DNA of 64,000 nt, from assembly GCA_964472855.1 (NCBI GenBank), contig CAYYMJ010000002.1, positions 60,908 to 124,907 on the forward strand, in the 5' to 3' direction. Positions 26,812 through 35,995 of this stretch are shown here, in pieces. The notes below the pieces were generated by a model. The model was not told the origin of the DNA, searched no databases, and worked only from the letters and a program-made list of their open reading frames with translations. Every line of letters begins with the position of its first letter. Within the stretch, counting starts at the first letter, position 1. The DNA comes from Tranquillimonas sp964472855 (lineage in GTDB: Bacteria > Pseudomonadota > Alphaproteobacteria > Rhodobacterales > Rhodobacteraceae). The position numbers were made by a program, and so were the translations under genes.

Positions 26812-28149
26812 ATGGATATCCTTGGTCTGATCCCAAGTTTCGGCAACATCATCTACACGTTGGGCGCGTTCGTCATCGCGCTCAGCGTCATCGTGGCGGT
26901 GCATGAATACGGCCATTACATCGTGGCCCGCTGGTGCGGAATCGGGGCCGAGGTGTTTTCGCTGGGCTTCGGGCCGACGCTGTTTTCGCGCGTCGACCGG
27001 CGCGGCACGGTCTGGCAGCTCGCCGCGCTGCCGCTGGGGGGCTATGTGCGCTTCAAGGGTGACAGCAACGCCGCCAGCGTGGGCAGCGCCACCGGCAAGC
27101 TGAGCGCGGGCGAGCGCCGCCAGACCATGCACGGCGCCCCGTTGTGGGCGCGGGCGCTGACCGTGGCTGCCGGACCGGTGTTCAACTTCATCCTCTCCAT
27201 CGTTGTTTTCGCTGCGATTCTCATGTCGCGCGGCGTGGCCAGCGATCCGCTGACCGTGGCCGACATCGCCGAACTGCCCTACGCCCAGCAAGAGCTTTTG
27301 CCCGGCGACGAGGTTCTGGCGATCGCCGGCAACACCACACCGTCGCTGGACGATTTCGACGGCTTCTCGCAGTCGCTGCCGCAGCTCGGCACCCTTGACT
27401 ACGAGGTGCGGCGCGACGGGGCGCTGAAGACCGTCACGGCACCGCATCCCTATCCGCCGCTGGTGCAGGGGATCACGCCGGGCTCGGCCGCGATGGACGC
27501 CGATCTTGCCCGTGGCGACGTGATCCTGTCGGTCAACGGTGTCCCGATCTCGACCTTTGAAGAGCTGCGCCAGATCGTGGCCGCCTCGGAAGGCGGGGCG
27601 TTGCAACTGGCCGTGTGGCGCCCCGGCCAAGCGGCGCCGCTGGACATCACGCTGTCACCGCGCCGCATGGACCTGCCCACCGCCGACGCCGGTTTTGAAA
27701 CCCGCTGGCTGATCGGCATCTCGGGCGGGCTGTTCTTCGAGCCGCAGACATCGACGCCGGGGCCGTTCAAGGCGGTCGAATTCGGTGCCGGCCAGACCCT
27801 GTACATCGTGCGCGCCTCGCTGTCGGGGCTGTATCACATGGCCGCCGGGGCCATCAGCAGCTGCAACCTGCGCGGCCCCATCGGCATTGCCCAGACCAGC
27901 GGTGCGGCGGCCAGCCAGGGCTGGCTCAGCTTCGTGTGGTTCATCGCCGTGCTCAGCACCGCCGTGGGGCTTTTGAACCTGTTTCCCATCCCGGTTCTGG
28001 ACGGTGGCCACCTGCTGTTCCACGCCTTCGAGGCGGTGGCCGGACGCCCGCCGTCGGACGGCGCGCTGCGGGTGTTCATGATTGCGGGGCTGACGATTCT
28101 GGGGGCGTTGATGGTCTTTGCGATATCCAACGATCTCTTCTGCCCCTGA
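26812..28149 (+). CDS. rseP: RIP metalloprotease RseP (site-2 protease)
   Basis: A 445-aa inner-membrane zinc protease. The active site HEYGH (His31, Glu32, His35) lies in the first membrane segment. Two PDZ-like domains follow at about residues 120-300 (GITPGSAAMDADLARGDVIL in the second), and the third zinc ligand lies in LNLFPIPVLDGGHLL. RseP cleaves anti-sigma factors in envelope stress and clears signal-peptide remnants. It is only 6 nt from dxr. Confidence 0.96.
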   Translation: MDILGLIPSFGNIIYTLGAFVIALSVIVAVHEYGHYIVARWCGIGAEVFSLGFGPTLFSRVDRRGTVWQLAALPLGGYVRFKGDSNAASVGSATGKLSAGERRQTMHGAPLWARALTVAAGPVFNFILSIVVFAAILMSRGVASDPLTVADIAELPYAQQELLPGDEVLAIAGNTTPSLDDFDGFSQSLPQLGTLDYEVRRDGALKTVTAPHPYPPLVQGITPGSAAMDADLARGDVILSVNGVPISTFEELRQIVAASEGGALQLAVWRPGQAAPLDITLSPRRMDLPTADAGFETRWLIGISGGLFFEPQTSTPGPFKAVEFGAGQTLYIVRASLSGLYHMAAGAISSCNLRGPIGIAQTSGAAASQGWLSFVWFIAVLSTAVGLLNLFPIPVLDGGHLLFHAFEAVAGRPPSDGALRVFMIAGLTILGALMVFAISNDLFCP

Positions 28150-28260
28150 TGTGCGCGCGGCTTGGTCCGGTGCCACCATCTGTTCCACGAACCGACAAAA
28201 TCGCGCCATATTGGCCCGCTAGCTTGGTGACGAACCATATTGCAGAAGGGACTTGGTGAC

Positions 28261-28386
28261 ATGCAACATCTGACCAACGGGGCGGCCAGCCTGAACCTTC
28301 TGTTCAACCTGAATCTGGATCGTCTGATCTATTTTGGTGCCATCGCGCTTGCCCTTGCGGCAGGCGGATATCTGGGCTCTTACTGA
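28261..28386 (+). CDS. Small 41-aa hydrophobic protein
   Basis: An ATG with AGAAGGGA about 10 nt upstream opens a 41-codon frame, too short for most gene finders. The first half is polar and leucine/asparagine-rich (MQHLTNGAASLNLLFNLNLD). The second half is a single hydrophobic helix (LIYFGAIALALAAGGYLGSY), which is the size of a membrane microprotein. It lies between rseP and a strong terminator, ahead of bamA. It could be a stress-related membrane peptide or a chance frame; no homologue is recognised. Confidence 0.55.
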   Translation: MQHLTNGAASLNLLFNLNLDRLIYFGAIALALAAGGYLGSY

Positions 28387-28415
28387 CCCTTCCAGCAATT
28401 CCAATACCTTAGCCA

Positions 28416-28462
28416 CCGGCCGTGCAAAGTGACCTTGCGCGGCCGGCTTTGTTTGCTTTTTG
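28416..28462 (+). terminator. Rho-independent terminator before bamA
   Basis: The arms CCGGCCGTGCAA and TTGCGCGGCCGG form a 12-bp stem (one G-U) with a 7-nt loop, followed by CTTTGTTTGCTTTTTG. It separates the pyrH-rseP transcript and small ORF from bamA. Confidence 0.8.
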
Positions 28463-28488
28463 ACAACCCAATTCTTTATCGGTATCCC
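28460..28488 (+). promoter_or_regulatory. Possible sigma-70 promoter for bamA
   Basis: A perfect -35 TTGACA (28460-28465) begins at the end of the terminator T-run. A 17-nt spacer leads to a weak -10, TATCCC (28483-28488). This would give bamA its own transcript with a leader of about 30 nt. Confidence 0.4.
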
Positions 28489-28524
28489 CAATGAAAAGGG
28501 GATGTCTGAGGTGGAAAACAGCAG

Positions 28525-30864
28525 ATGAAGAGCAGGGCCGGGTGCGCCGACAGGCGTGAAAGCAGAAGCCGTTACACACTGTTGATGCGCGATCTTGTTT
28601 TTCTGTTTCTTTTCACGGCATTATCGGCCTTCGCTGCGAAAGCGAATGCCCAGAGCTTCAGTTTCAGCACTGTCGATATCAGCGGCAACGACCGGGTCGA
28701 GACCGGCACGATTCTCAGCTATGCGGCGATCCCCGCCGGCCAGACGCTGGGCATGGGCGAGATCAACGCCGCCTACCAGCGCGTGGTTCAGTCGGGGCTG
28801 TTCGAAACTGTCGAAATGGACCCGCGCGGATCGACGCTGGTCATCCGGGTTGTCGAGTGGCCGACCATCAACCGCATCCGCTTCGAGGGCAACAACCGCC
28901 TTTCCGACGACGAGCTTGGCGCGCTGATCGAATCGAAGTCGCGGCGGGTGTATTCACCGACCGTGGCCGCGCGCGACGCCGCCACGCTGGTTGACGCCTA
29001 CGAGTTGAAAGGGCGCTTCGCCGCCACCGTCAGCCCGCGCATCATTCGCCGCGACGGCAACCGCGTCGATCTGGTGTTCGAGGTGGCCGAGGGCAAGGTT
29101 GTCGAGATCGAGCGTCTGTCCTTTGTCGGCAACAGTTTCTTCAAGGACCGCCGCCTGCGCCAGGTGTTGCAGACCAAGCAGGCCAGCATCATCCGCAACT
29201 TCGTGTATCGTGATACCTTTGTGGCGGAACGGCTTGAATTCGATAAACAACTTCTGACGGATTACTACAATTCCCACGGCTTCGTCGATTTCCGGGTGCT
29301 GGGCGTTTCGACCGAGTTCAGCCGCGAAAGGAATGCCTTCTTTGTCACGTTCAACGTCGAGGAAGGTCAGATATTCACCTTTGGCGAGGTAACTGTCAGC
29401 TCGGACATCGACGGTGTCGACGCGGGCATGTTCTTTGACCGCGTGCGCGCCCGCTCGGGGCGGACCTATTCTCCGGTGGCGATCGAACAAGACGTGGCAC
29501 GGATGGAGCAGATCGCCATCCGCGAGGGCATGAATTTCATCGTGGTCGAGCCGGTGATCACCCGTGACGACGCCAATCAGGTGCTGGACGTCAATTACGT
29601 GATCAGCCGTGGCCCGCGTGTGTTTGTCGAGCGGATCGACATCGAGGGCAACCAGACCACGCTGGACCGTGTCGTGCGCCGGCAGTTCCGGGTGGTCGAA
29701 GGCGACCCCTTCAACCCCCGCGAAATTCGGCAGGCGGCCGAACGTATCCGGGCGCTGGCCTATTTCGACACGGTCGACGTGAACGTGCGCGACGGATCAA
29801 GCTCGAACCAGGCCATCGTTGACGTGAATGTCGTCGAAGGCACCACCGGAAGCCTGTCGTTCGGGGCCACCTACAGCTCGGACACCGGGCCGGGCCTGAA
29901 CCTGTCTTATTCCGAGCGCAATTTCCTCGGGCGCGGGCAGACGCTGCGGTTCACCTTCACCGGTGGCACGTCGCAATCGGAAACCTCGGTCGAGTTTGTC
30001 GAACCCTATCTGATGGGTCGCGATCTGGAGCTGGGGGCGCGGGTCTTTTACGAGGTCACCAACCTTCCCGAGTTTTTCCTGTCGACCAAGGTCGCCGGCT
30101 TTGCGCCCACGGTGGCCTTTCCGGTCGGCGAAAATGCGCGGCTGGGCCTGAACTTCAGCCTGTCGCAGGACGAGATCTTTGATGTCGATCCGGCAAGCTC
30201 GGCCATCATCCAGGCCGAGGCCGGCACGCAGCTGACTTCGCAGTTCGGCTATTCCATCGCCCGCGACACCCGCAATTCCGGCCTGAATCCCAACGGCGGC
30301 GTGCTGCTGCGCTTTGGTCAGCAACTGGCGGGCCTGGGCGGCGATACCAAGTATCTGGAAACCACGGCCACGGTGGTCGGCGAAGCCCGCATGACGACCG
30401 AGGATGTGGTGTTCCGGGCGGTGCTGGAGGGCGGCTCGATCAACTCGGTCGCCGGCGGTGTCACCCGGGTGACCGACCGCTTCTTTTTGTCCACGTCGCA
30501 ATTGCGCGGCTTTGCCCCCAAGGGCATCGGCCCCCGCGATACCACCGCCGCCAACAGTGACCCGCTGGGCGGCAACATGTATGCGGTGGCGCGGCTGGAA
30601 ACCGAATTCCCGCTGGGTATCCCGGAAGAGTTCGGGCTGCGCGGCGCGCTGTATTTCGATGCCGGCTCGGTCTGGGGGCTCGACAATACCGCGGGCACCG
30701 GCGGCACGGTTGACGATGCCTTCCACCTGCGGTCGTCGGTGGGCGTTTCGGTGCTGTGGGATTCGCCGATCGGCCCCTTGCGCTTTAACCTCGCGCAGGC
30801 GCTGAGCAAGCTGACCTATGACGAAGTCCAGCAATTCAACATCGCCATCCAGACCGAGTTCTAG
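28525..30864 (+). CDS. bamA: Outer membrane protein assembly factor BamA
   Basis: A 779-aa protein. A signal peptide is followed by five POTRA repeats (to about residue 420) and a C-terminal 16-strand barrel ending in QTEF (final Phe). The VRGF-type loop appears as LRGFAPKGIGPRD, and other strand motifs are visible (GSLSFGATYSSDTGPGLNLS). It inserts beta-barrel proteins into the outer membrane. The ATG at 28525 follows GAGGTGG; a second ATG 60 nt later would give a shorter, more standard signal peptide. A terminator and candidate promoter lie upstream. Confidence 0.97.
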   Translation: MKSRAGCADRRESRSRYTLLMRDLVFLFLFTALSAFAAKANAQSFSFSTVDISGNDRVETGTILSYAAIPAGQTLGMGEINAAYQRVVQSGLFETVEMDPRGSTLVIRVVEWPTINRIRFEGNNRLSDDELGALIESKSRRVYSPTVAARDAATLVDAYELKGRFAATVSPRIIRRDGNRVDLVFEVAEGKVVEIERLSFVGNSFFKDRRLRQVLQTKQASIIRNFVYRDTFVAERLEFDKQLLTDYYNSHGFVDFRVLGVSTEFSRERNAFFVTFNVEEGQIFTFGEVTVSSDIDGVDAGMFFDRVRARSGRTYSPVAIEQDVARMEQIAIREGMNFIVVEPVITRDDANQVLDVNYVISRGPRVFVERIDIEGNQTTLDRVVRRQFRVVEGDPFNPREIRQAAERIRALAYFDTVDVNVRDGSSSNQAIVDVNVVEGTTGSLSFGATYSSDTGPGLNLSYSERNFLGRGQTLRFTFTGGTSQSETSVEFVEPYLMGRDLELGARVFYEVTNLPEFFLSTKVAGFAPTVAFPVGENARLGLNFSLSQDEIFDVDPASSAIIQAEAGTQLTSQFGYSIARDTRNSGLNPNGGVLLRFGQQLAGLGGDTKYLETTATVVGEARMTTEDVVFRAVLEGGSINSVAGGVTRVTDRFFLSTSQLRGFAPKGIGPRDTTAANSDPLGGNMYAVARLETEFPLGIPEEFGLRGALYFDAGSVWGLDNTAGTGGTVDDAFHLRSSVGVSVLWDSPIGPLRFNLAQALSKLTYDEVQQFNIAIQTEF

Positions 30865-30867
30865 GGG

Positions 30868-31407
30868 ATGCGGCGCCTGGCGTTCGCGTTGGCGGTTGCG
30901 TTGGTGACCGGGCCGCTGCCAGCGGTGGCCCAGACCAACCGTATCGAGGTTCCGTCTCCGATCCTGACGGTCGATCAGGAACGGCTGTTCACCGATTCGG
31001 CCTGGGGACGGCGCGTGCAGGCCGAGCTTGCGGCCCAGTCGCGGGATCTGAACGCCGAAAATCGCGCCATCGAGGACGAGCTGGTCGCCGAAGAGCAGGC
31101 CCTGACCGACCTGCGGGCCACCATCTCGGCCGAGGAGTTTCGCGACCGCGCCGCTGCCTTCAACGAAAAGGTCGTGGGGCTGCGGGATGCGCAGGACAGC
31201 AAGTCGCGCGAACTGGCGGCCCAGCGTGACGCCGAGCGTCAGCGGTTCTTCTCGTCCATCGTCGACATTCTGGCCAAAGTGGTCAGCGAACGCGGCGCGG
31301 TGGCCATTCTTGACCAGCGGGCCATCGTGCTGTCGGTCTCGGCCGTCGACATCACCGACGAGGCCATCGCCCGCATCGACGTGACCCTGACCGACGGCAG
31401 CCAATAG
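30868..31407 (+). CDS. skp: Periplasmic OmpH/Skp-like chaperone
   Basis: A 179-aa exported protein with a signal peptide ending near PAVAQ. The mature part has the OmpH/Skp layout. A short beta segment (SPILTVDQERLFTDSAWGRR) is followed by long charged helices (ARDLNAE/EEQALTDLRATISAEEFRDRA type) and a C-terminal helix-strand (VVSERGAVAILDQRAIVLSV). Skp chaperones unfolded porins to BamA, which is encoded 3 nt upstream. Confidence 0.9.
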   Translation: MRRLAFALAVALVTGPLPAVAQTNRIEVPSPILTVDQERLFTDSAWGRRVQAELAAQSRDLNAENRAIEDELVAEEQALTDLRATISAEEFRDRAAAFNEKVVGLRDAQDSKSRELAAQRDAERQRFFSSIVDILAKVVSERGAVAILDQRAIVLSVSAVDITDEAIARIDVTLTDGSQ

Positions 31408-31471
31408 CGCGCCGCTTGTCTGTGCGCCGCCGGCTTGCTAGGCATCGGAAACATCAAAGGAACCCGCCGCC

Positions 31472-31933
31472 ATGGCCCAGCTTCAAAGCGCCGACATCGA
31501 CCTGATCAAGCGGATCATCCCGCACCGCTATCCGTTTCTGCTGGTCGACAAGCTGCGCGATATCGACGGCATCAATTCCTGCGTCGGCATCAAGAATGTC
31601 ACCTATAACGAGCCGCATTTTCAGGGGCATTTCCCGGCGACCCCCATCATGCCGGGCGTCACCATCATCGAGGCCATGGCCCAGACCTCGGCCGTGATGG
31701 TCGGCGTGGCGCAGGACCTCGCCGACAAGGAATTCCTTGTGTATTTCATGGCCATCGACAAGGCCAAGTTCCGCCGCAAGGTGGTGCCGGGCGACGTGCT
31801 GGAAATGGCCATCGAAACCCGGCGCGGCGGCGGCAAGGTGTGGAAGTTTACCGGCCGCGCCACCGTTGACGGCGAACTGGCCTGCGAGGCCGACTTCACC
31901 GCCATGATGGAGTTGCCGAAAGACGCCGCATGA
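31472..31933 (+). CDS. fabZ: 3-hydroxyacyl-ACP dehydratase FabZ
   Basis: A 153-aa hot-dog-fold enzyme of fatty acid synthesis. Catalytic His53 lies in QGHFPATPIMPGVTIIEAM, with Glu67 in the next helix; the N-terminal IKRIIPHRYPFLLVD and a hydrophobic core complete the fold. It provides hydroxyacyl-ACP balance for LpxA. Its TGA overlaps the lpxA ATG by 4 nt, placing it in the lipid A operon. Confidence 0.97.
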   Translation: MAQLQSADIDLIKRIIPHRYPFLLVDKLRDIDGINSCVGIKNVTYNEPHFQGHFPATPIMPGVTIIEAMAQTSAVMVGVAQDLADKEFLVYFMAIDKAKFRRKVVPGDVLEMAIETRRGGGKVWKFTGRATVDGELACEADFTAMMELPKDAA

Positions 31934-32727
31934 GCGTTGATCCAACCGCCAGCGTCCATCCGGGCGCCATTGTCGAGGACGGCGCCGTCATCGGCCCCGG
32001 CGCCAGTGTTGGCCCCTTCGCGGTGATCGGCCCGCGCGTGCGCCTTGGCGCCGGCGTCGAAGTGCGCAGCCACGTGGTGGTGACCGGGGCGACCGAGGTG
32101 GGCGAAGACAGCGTGATCTTCCCCTTCGCGGTGATCGGCGAAGTGCCGCAAGACCTGAAATACGGCGGCGAAGACACCCGGCTGACCGTTGGCCGGCGCA
32201 CCCGCATCCGCGAGCATGTCACCATCAACACCGGCACGGCACAGGGCGGCGGCGTCACGCGCGTGGGCGACGATTGCCTCATCATGGCCGGTGCGCATGT
32301 GGCTCATGACGCGCAGGTCGGCGACCGGGTGATCCTTGTCAACAACGCCGCCCTGGCCGGGCATTGCGTCATCGGCGACGACGCCATCCTTGGCGGTCTG
32401 TCGGGCGTGCATCAATGGGTGCGCATCGGGCAGGGGGCCATCATCGGCGCGCTGACCATGGTCACCAACGACGTGATCCCGCATGCGCTGGTGCAGGGGC
32501 CGCGCGGCGAACTCGACGGGCTTAACCTGGTGGGGCTGAAACGCCGCGGCGTGGCGCGCGAGGATATCACCGCCCTCAGGGCCGCTTTCCAGACCCTGCG
32601 CCAGGGTGAAGGCGCCTTTCAGGACCGGGCCCGCCGCCTGGGCGAGGACAGCACCAGCCCCCATGTGCGGGAAATCGTCGACTTCGTTCTGGCCGAGAGC
32701 GACCGCGGTTTCCTGACCCCGTCGTGA
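31930..32727 (+). CDS. lpxA: UDP-N-acetylglucosamine acyltransferase
   Basis: A 265-aa left-handed beta-helix protein, the first step of lipid A synthesis. Many hexapeptide repeats are visible (HPGAIVEDGAVIGPGASVGP onwards), with the catalytic His in NNAALAGHCVIGD and the selector region GLSGVHQWVRIG. The C-terminal helical bundle follows LNLVGLKRRG. The start and stop overlap fabZ and lpxI by 4 nt each. Confidence 0.97.
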   Translation: MSVDPTASVHPGAIVEDGAVIGPGASVGPFAVIGPRVRLGAGVEVRSHVVVTGATEVGEDSVIFPFAVIGEVPQDLKYGGEDTRLTVGRRTRIREHVTINTGTAQGGGVTRVGDDCLIMAGAHVAHDAQVGDRVILVNNAALAGHCVIGDDAILGGLSGVHQWVRIGQGAIIGALTMVTNDVIPHALVQGPRGELDGLNLVGLKRRGVAREDITALRAAFQTLRQGEGAFQDRARRLGEDSTSPHVREIVDFVLAESDRGFLTPS

Positions 32728-33527
32728 AGATCGCGCTGATCGCCGGGACCGGCGCGTTGCCGGTGCTGCTGGCCGAACGGTTGTGCGCCCGCGGGCAGGC
32801 GCCGCTGGTCGCGGCGCTCGAGGGCACGACCACGTCGCTGCCGGTGGATCGGCGTTTCCGGCTGGAAGGACTGAGCCCGTTCCTTGACGGGCTGGTCGCC
32901 GCCGGGATCACCCATGTCGTGATGGCCGGGGCTGTGCGCCGACCCACCCTTGACGCGGGGTCCGCCGACCCATCGGCCCCGGCGCTGGCCGCGCGGCTGG
33001 CTGCGGCCCTGCGGCTGGGCGACGACGGCGCCCTGGGCGCCCTGATCGCCATCATCGAAGACCACGGCCTGACCGTGATCGGCGCCCACGACCTTGTGCC
33101 CGAACTGCTGCCGGCCCCGGGCATCCACTCGCGCCGCCAGCCAGACCGCGGGCACGACGCCGACGCGCGGCGCGGCGCCGATATCGTTGCCGCAATGGCC
33201 ACCGCCGACATCGGCCAGGCCTGCGTTGTCTCGGCCGGGCAGGCGCTGGCGGTCGAGGCGCTGCCCGGCACCGATGCAATGCTGGCCACCCTCGCACCGC
33301 GTCCGGCCGGTCTGCCGCCGGGCGGCCTGCTCTACAAGGCGCCCAAGCCGGGCCAGGACCGCCGGGCCGATCTGCCGGTCATCGGCCCCGGCACGGTGCA
33401 AGCCGCCCGCGCCGCCGGACTGGACGGCATCGTGATCGCGGCGTCGGGCGTGATGGTGCCGGCGTTCGCGGCCACCCTCGCGGCGGCCGACAGCGAGGGG
33501 ATGTTCCTGTGGGTGCGCCCGGCATGA
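32724..33527 (+). CDS. lpxI: UDP-2,3-diacylglucosamine pyrophosphatase LpxI
   Basis: A 267-aa protein of the DUF1009/LpxI family, which replaces LpxH in many alphaproteobacteria and cleaves UDP-2,3-diacylglucosamine to lipid X. Marks are the N-terminal ALIAGTGALPVLLAERL, GITHVVMAGAVRRP and the C-terminal GGLLYKAPKPGQDRRADLPVIG block. Its GTG start overlaps the lpxA stop, and its TGA overlaps lpxB. The operon position supports the assignment. Confidence 0.95.
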   Translation: MKIALIAGTGALPVLLAERLCARGQAPLVAALEGTTTSLPVDRRFRLEGLSPFLDGLVAAGITHVVMAGAVRRPTLDAGSADPSAPALAARLAAALRLGDDGALGALIAIIEDHGLTVIGAHDLVPELLPAPGIHSRRQPDRGHDADARRGADIVAAMATADIGQACVVSAGQALAVEALPGTDAMLATLAPRPAGLPPGGLLYKAPKPGQDRRADLPVIGPGTVQAARAAGLDGIVIAASGVMVPAFAATLAAADSEGMFLWVRPA

Positions 33528-34702
33528 AGGTTTACCTGATCGCGGGCGAGGCCTCGGGCGACCGGCTGGGCGCGGCGCTGATCGCCGGGTTGCGCCAACT
33601 GGTGCCCGGGCTCGACATCGCCGGCGTCGGCGGCCCCGAGATGCAGGCGGCCGGGCTGACCAGCCTGTTCCCGATGGACGACCTCAGCGTCATGGGCCTG
33701 GTCGAGGTGCTGCCGAAATACCGCCAGCTGCGGGCGCGCCTGCACCAGACCGCCGACCATGTGCTGGCCGTCGCGCCCGATGTGCTGATCACCATCGACA
33801 GCCCCGATTTCTGCCTGCGCGTGGCCCGGCGGGTGCGGGCCCGGCGCCCCCTGCGGGCGGTGCATTACGTGGCGCCCTCGGTCTGGGCCTGGCGGGCGGG
33901 GCGGGCCGAAACGATGGCCCGCTCGGTCGATCAGGTGCTGGCGCTGTTGCCGTTCGAGCCGCCCTACCTGCAGGCGGTGGGCCTGCGCTGCGATTTCGTC
34001 GGTCATCCGGTCACCACCGAGCCCCAGGCCACCATGGCCGAGGCCAGCGCCTGGCGCGCTGCGGCCGGAATCGGCGACGCGCCCATGATCCTGGCCCTGC
34101 CCGGGTCGCGCCGGTCCGAGGTGTCGCGACTGGCCCCGATCTTCGGCGCCGCCCTGCGCCCGGTGCTGGCGCGGCACCCCGAAACCCGCATCGTGGTGCC
34201 GGCGGCGGCGCCGGTGGCTGGGCTGGTGGCCGAGATGGTGCGCGACTGGCCCGGCCAGCCCCTGATGCTCGACCCCCGCGACCGGCCGCTTGCCCGGACG
34301 CTGGCCGAAAAGCGCGCCGCCTTCCGGGCCGCCGACGCGGCGCTGGCGGCCTCGGGCACGGTGTCACTGGAACTGGCGGCGGCTGAAACGCCCATGGTCA
34401 TTGCCTATGACATGAACTGGCTCACCCGGCAGATCGTCCAGCGCATGCTCAAGGTCGACACGGTCACGCTGGTCAATCTGGTGACCGGGCGCCGCGACGT
34501 GCCGGAATTTCTCGGCAAGAACTGCCAGCCCGACCGCATCGCCGCATCCCTGAACGCGCTCATGAAGGCGCCACACCAGCAAACGGCCGCGCTGTCCGAG
34601 GCCATGGCCACCCTCGGCGCCGGCGGCCCGCCCCCGGGGCTGCGCGCGGCGCAGGCCGTGCTCGACGGGCTGACCGGCCCGCCCGGGCAGGCCACGCCCT
34701 GA
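33524..34702 (+). CDS. lpxB: Lipid-A-disaccharide synthase
   Basis: A 392-aa GT-B glycosyltransferase joining lipid X and UDP-diacylglucosamine at the inner membrane. Characteristic parts are LIAGEASGDRLGAALIAGL, DLSVMGLVEVLPKY, ITIDSPDFCLRVAR, VHYVAPSVWAWRAGRA and LALPGSRRSEVSRLAPIF. It is the last gene of the fabZ-lpxA-lpxI-lpxB string. A class II 3' element follows 15 nt after its stop. Confidence 0.97.
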   Translation: MKVYLIAGEASGDRLGAALIAGLRQLVPGLDIAGVGGPEMQAAGLTSLFPMDDLSVMGLVEVLPKYRQLRARLHQTADHVLAVAPDVLITIDSPDFCLRVARRVRARRPLRAVHYVAPSVWAWRAGRAETMARSVDQVLALLPFEPPYLQAVGLRCDFVGHPVTTEPQATMAEASAWRAAAGIGDAPMILALPGSRRSEVSRLAPIFGAALRPVLARHPETRIVVPAAAPVAGLVAEMVRDWPGQPLMLDPRDRPLARTLAEKRAAFRAADAALAASGTVSLELAAAETPMVIAYDMNWLTRQIVQRMLKVDTVTLVNLVTGRRDVPEFLGKNCQPDRIAASLNALMKAPHQQTAALSEAMATLGAGGPPPGLRAAQAVLDGLTGPPGQATP

Positions 34703-34717
34703 CCCTTCTTTGGTTTT

Positions 34718-34767
34718 GAAAATACCTCGGGGGTGAATTCGCACCGCGAAGAGGGGGCAGCGCCCCC
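34718..34767 (+). repeat. 3'-end element, class II, after lpxB
   Basis: GAAAATACCTCGGGGG (34718-34733), then a hairpin GGGGGCAGCGCCCCC (34753-34767). The box matches the reverse-oriented one at 44624-44639. The remainder of 34703-34889 is unremarkable GC-rich sequence. Confidence 0.7.
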
Positions 34768-34889
34768 TTGCCGCCGCGGCGCGCAAGGTCGCGCCGCAAC
34801 CGCAGAGTTGCGCGACCATCTTGATCCAACGGGCATCGCCTGGCGCTGCCCCAGGTTCCCGCAACAAGGCGGCGTCGGGCATACCGGTC

Positions 34890-34903
34890 TGACGCGAAAC
34901 GCC
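34890..34903 (-). repeat. 3'-end motif, class I, bmt copy
   Basis: The minus strand reads GGCGTTTCGCGTCA directly after the TAG of bmt, differing from the consensus only in the first base. Confidence 0.7.
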
Positions 34904-35917
34904 CTAGCCCTTGCGGCGGCGCCTGCGTGGGGGCGCGGGCGCCGCGTCGCCGGTGCCGTCCGAGGCCGAGGACAACCCCCCAAGCCGCGCCGTGATCTCG
35001 TCCAGCGTCGGACGTGGCCCGGCCGGCCGGGTCTCCAGCGCCTCGCGCATCAGCCGCAGGTGATCAGGCGTGGTGCCGCAGCAGCCGCCGATGATCCGCG
35101 CCCCGCAATTACGCGCCAGTTCGGCGTAATCGGCCATCAACTCGGGCGTGCCGTCATAATGGATATGCCCGTCGTGATATTTCGGAATGCCGGCATTGCC
35201 CTTGGCGATGATCGGCTGTTCCGGTCCCTGCGCGGCAAAGCCCAGCACCGTGCGCAACAAATCAGCGGCGCCAACGCCGCAATTGGCCCCGAAGGCCAGC
35301 GGCGGCCGGGTCTTGAGCTTGCCGATCATGTCGACCATCCCCGACGACGTCAGCCCCATCATGGTGCGCCCGGCGGTATCGAAGCTCATGGTGCCGCACC
35401 ATGGCATGCCCGCCAGGTCGGCGGCCTCGCCGGCGGCGGCATATTCCTCGGCGGCGCTGATGGTTTCCACCCACAGGACATCGGCACCGCCGGCCTTCAG
35501 CGCCTCGGCCTGTTCATGAAACATTTCGACCGCGCCGTTATAGGTCAGGCTGCCCATGGGCTCCATGATTTCGCCGGTGGGGCCCATGGACCCGGCCACC
35601 ACAACCTGCCGCCCGGCCTTGTCGGCCATTTCGCGGCCCAACTCGGCGGCGGCCCGGTTCAGCTCGCCCACCCGGGCCTGCGCATCATGCAGCTTCAGCC
35701 GCGCCGCGGTGCCGCCAAAGCTGTTGGTCAGGAACAGATCGCTGCCAGCCTCGATCGGGCCGCGGTACAGCGCCCGCACCCGGTCGGGAAAGGTCACGTT
35801 CCACAGTTCCGGCGCGTCGCCGGCCTCGAGCCCCATGTTGAACAGCGTGGTTCCGGTCGCGCCGTCGGCAAGCAGCCAGTCACGCCGGGCCAGAAGGTCT
35901 GAAAGCAGGTCGGTCAT
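34904..35917 (-). CDS. bmt: Betaine-homocysteine S-methyltransferase
   Basis: A 337-aa zinc-dependent TIM-barrel enzyme. It methylates homocysteine to methionine using glycine betaine or a related onium donor. Visible are DGATGTTLFNMGLEAGDAPE, TNSFGGTAARL, ANCGVGA and the zinc pair in IIGGCCGTTPDHL. A basic tail (PRRRRRKG) closes it. It is shorter than MetH and has no B12 domain. It converges on lpxB. dmdA and acuI about 20 kb away also deal with methylated onium compounds, though no direct link can be read. Confidence 0.9.
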   Translation of the reverse strand: MTDLLSDLLARRDWLLADGATGTTLFNMGLEAGDAPELWNVTFPDRVRALYRGPIEAGSDLFLTNSFGGTAARLKLHDAQARVGELNRAAAELGREMADKAGRQVVVAGSMGPTGEIMEPMGSLTYNGAVEMFHEQAEALKAGGADVLWVETISAAEEYAAAGEAADLAGMPWCGTMSFDTAGRTMMGLTSSGMVDMIGKLKTRPPLAFGANCGVGAADLLRTVLGFAAQGPEQPIIAKGNAGIPKYHDGHIHYDGTPELMADYAELARNCGARIIGGCCGTTPDHLRLMREALETRPAGPRPTLDEITARLGGLSSASDGTGDAAPAPPRRRRRKG

Positions 35918-35995
35918 GGCATCCTATCCATCGAATCGCCCAAGCCGCGCCTGCTTGCACAGACGCTTCGGCACCAGTCGTTGCGGCGCCGGTGG

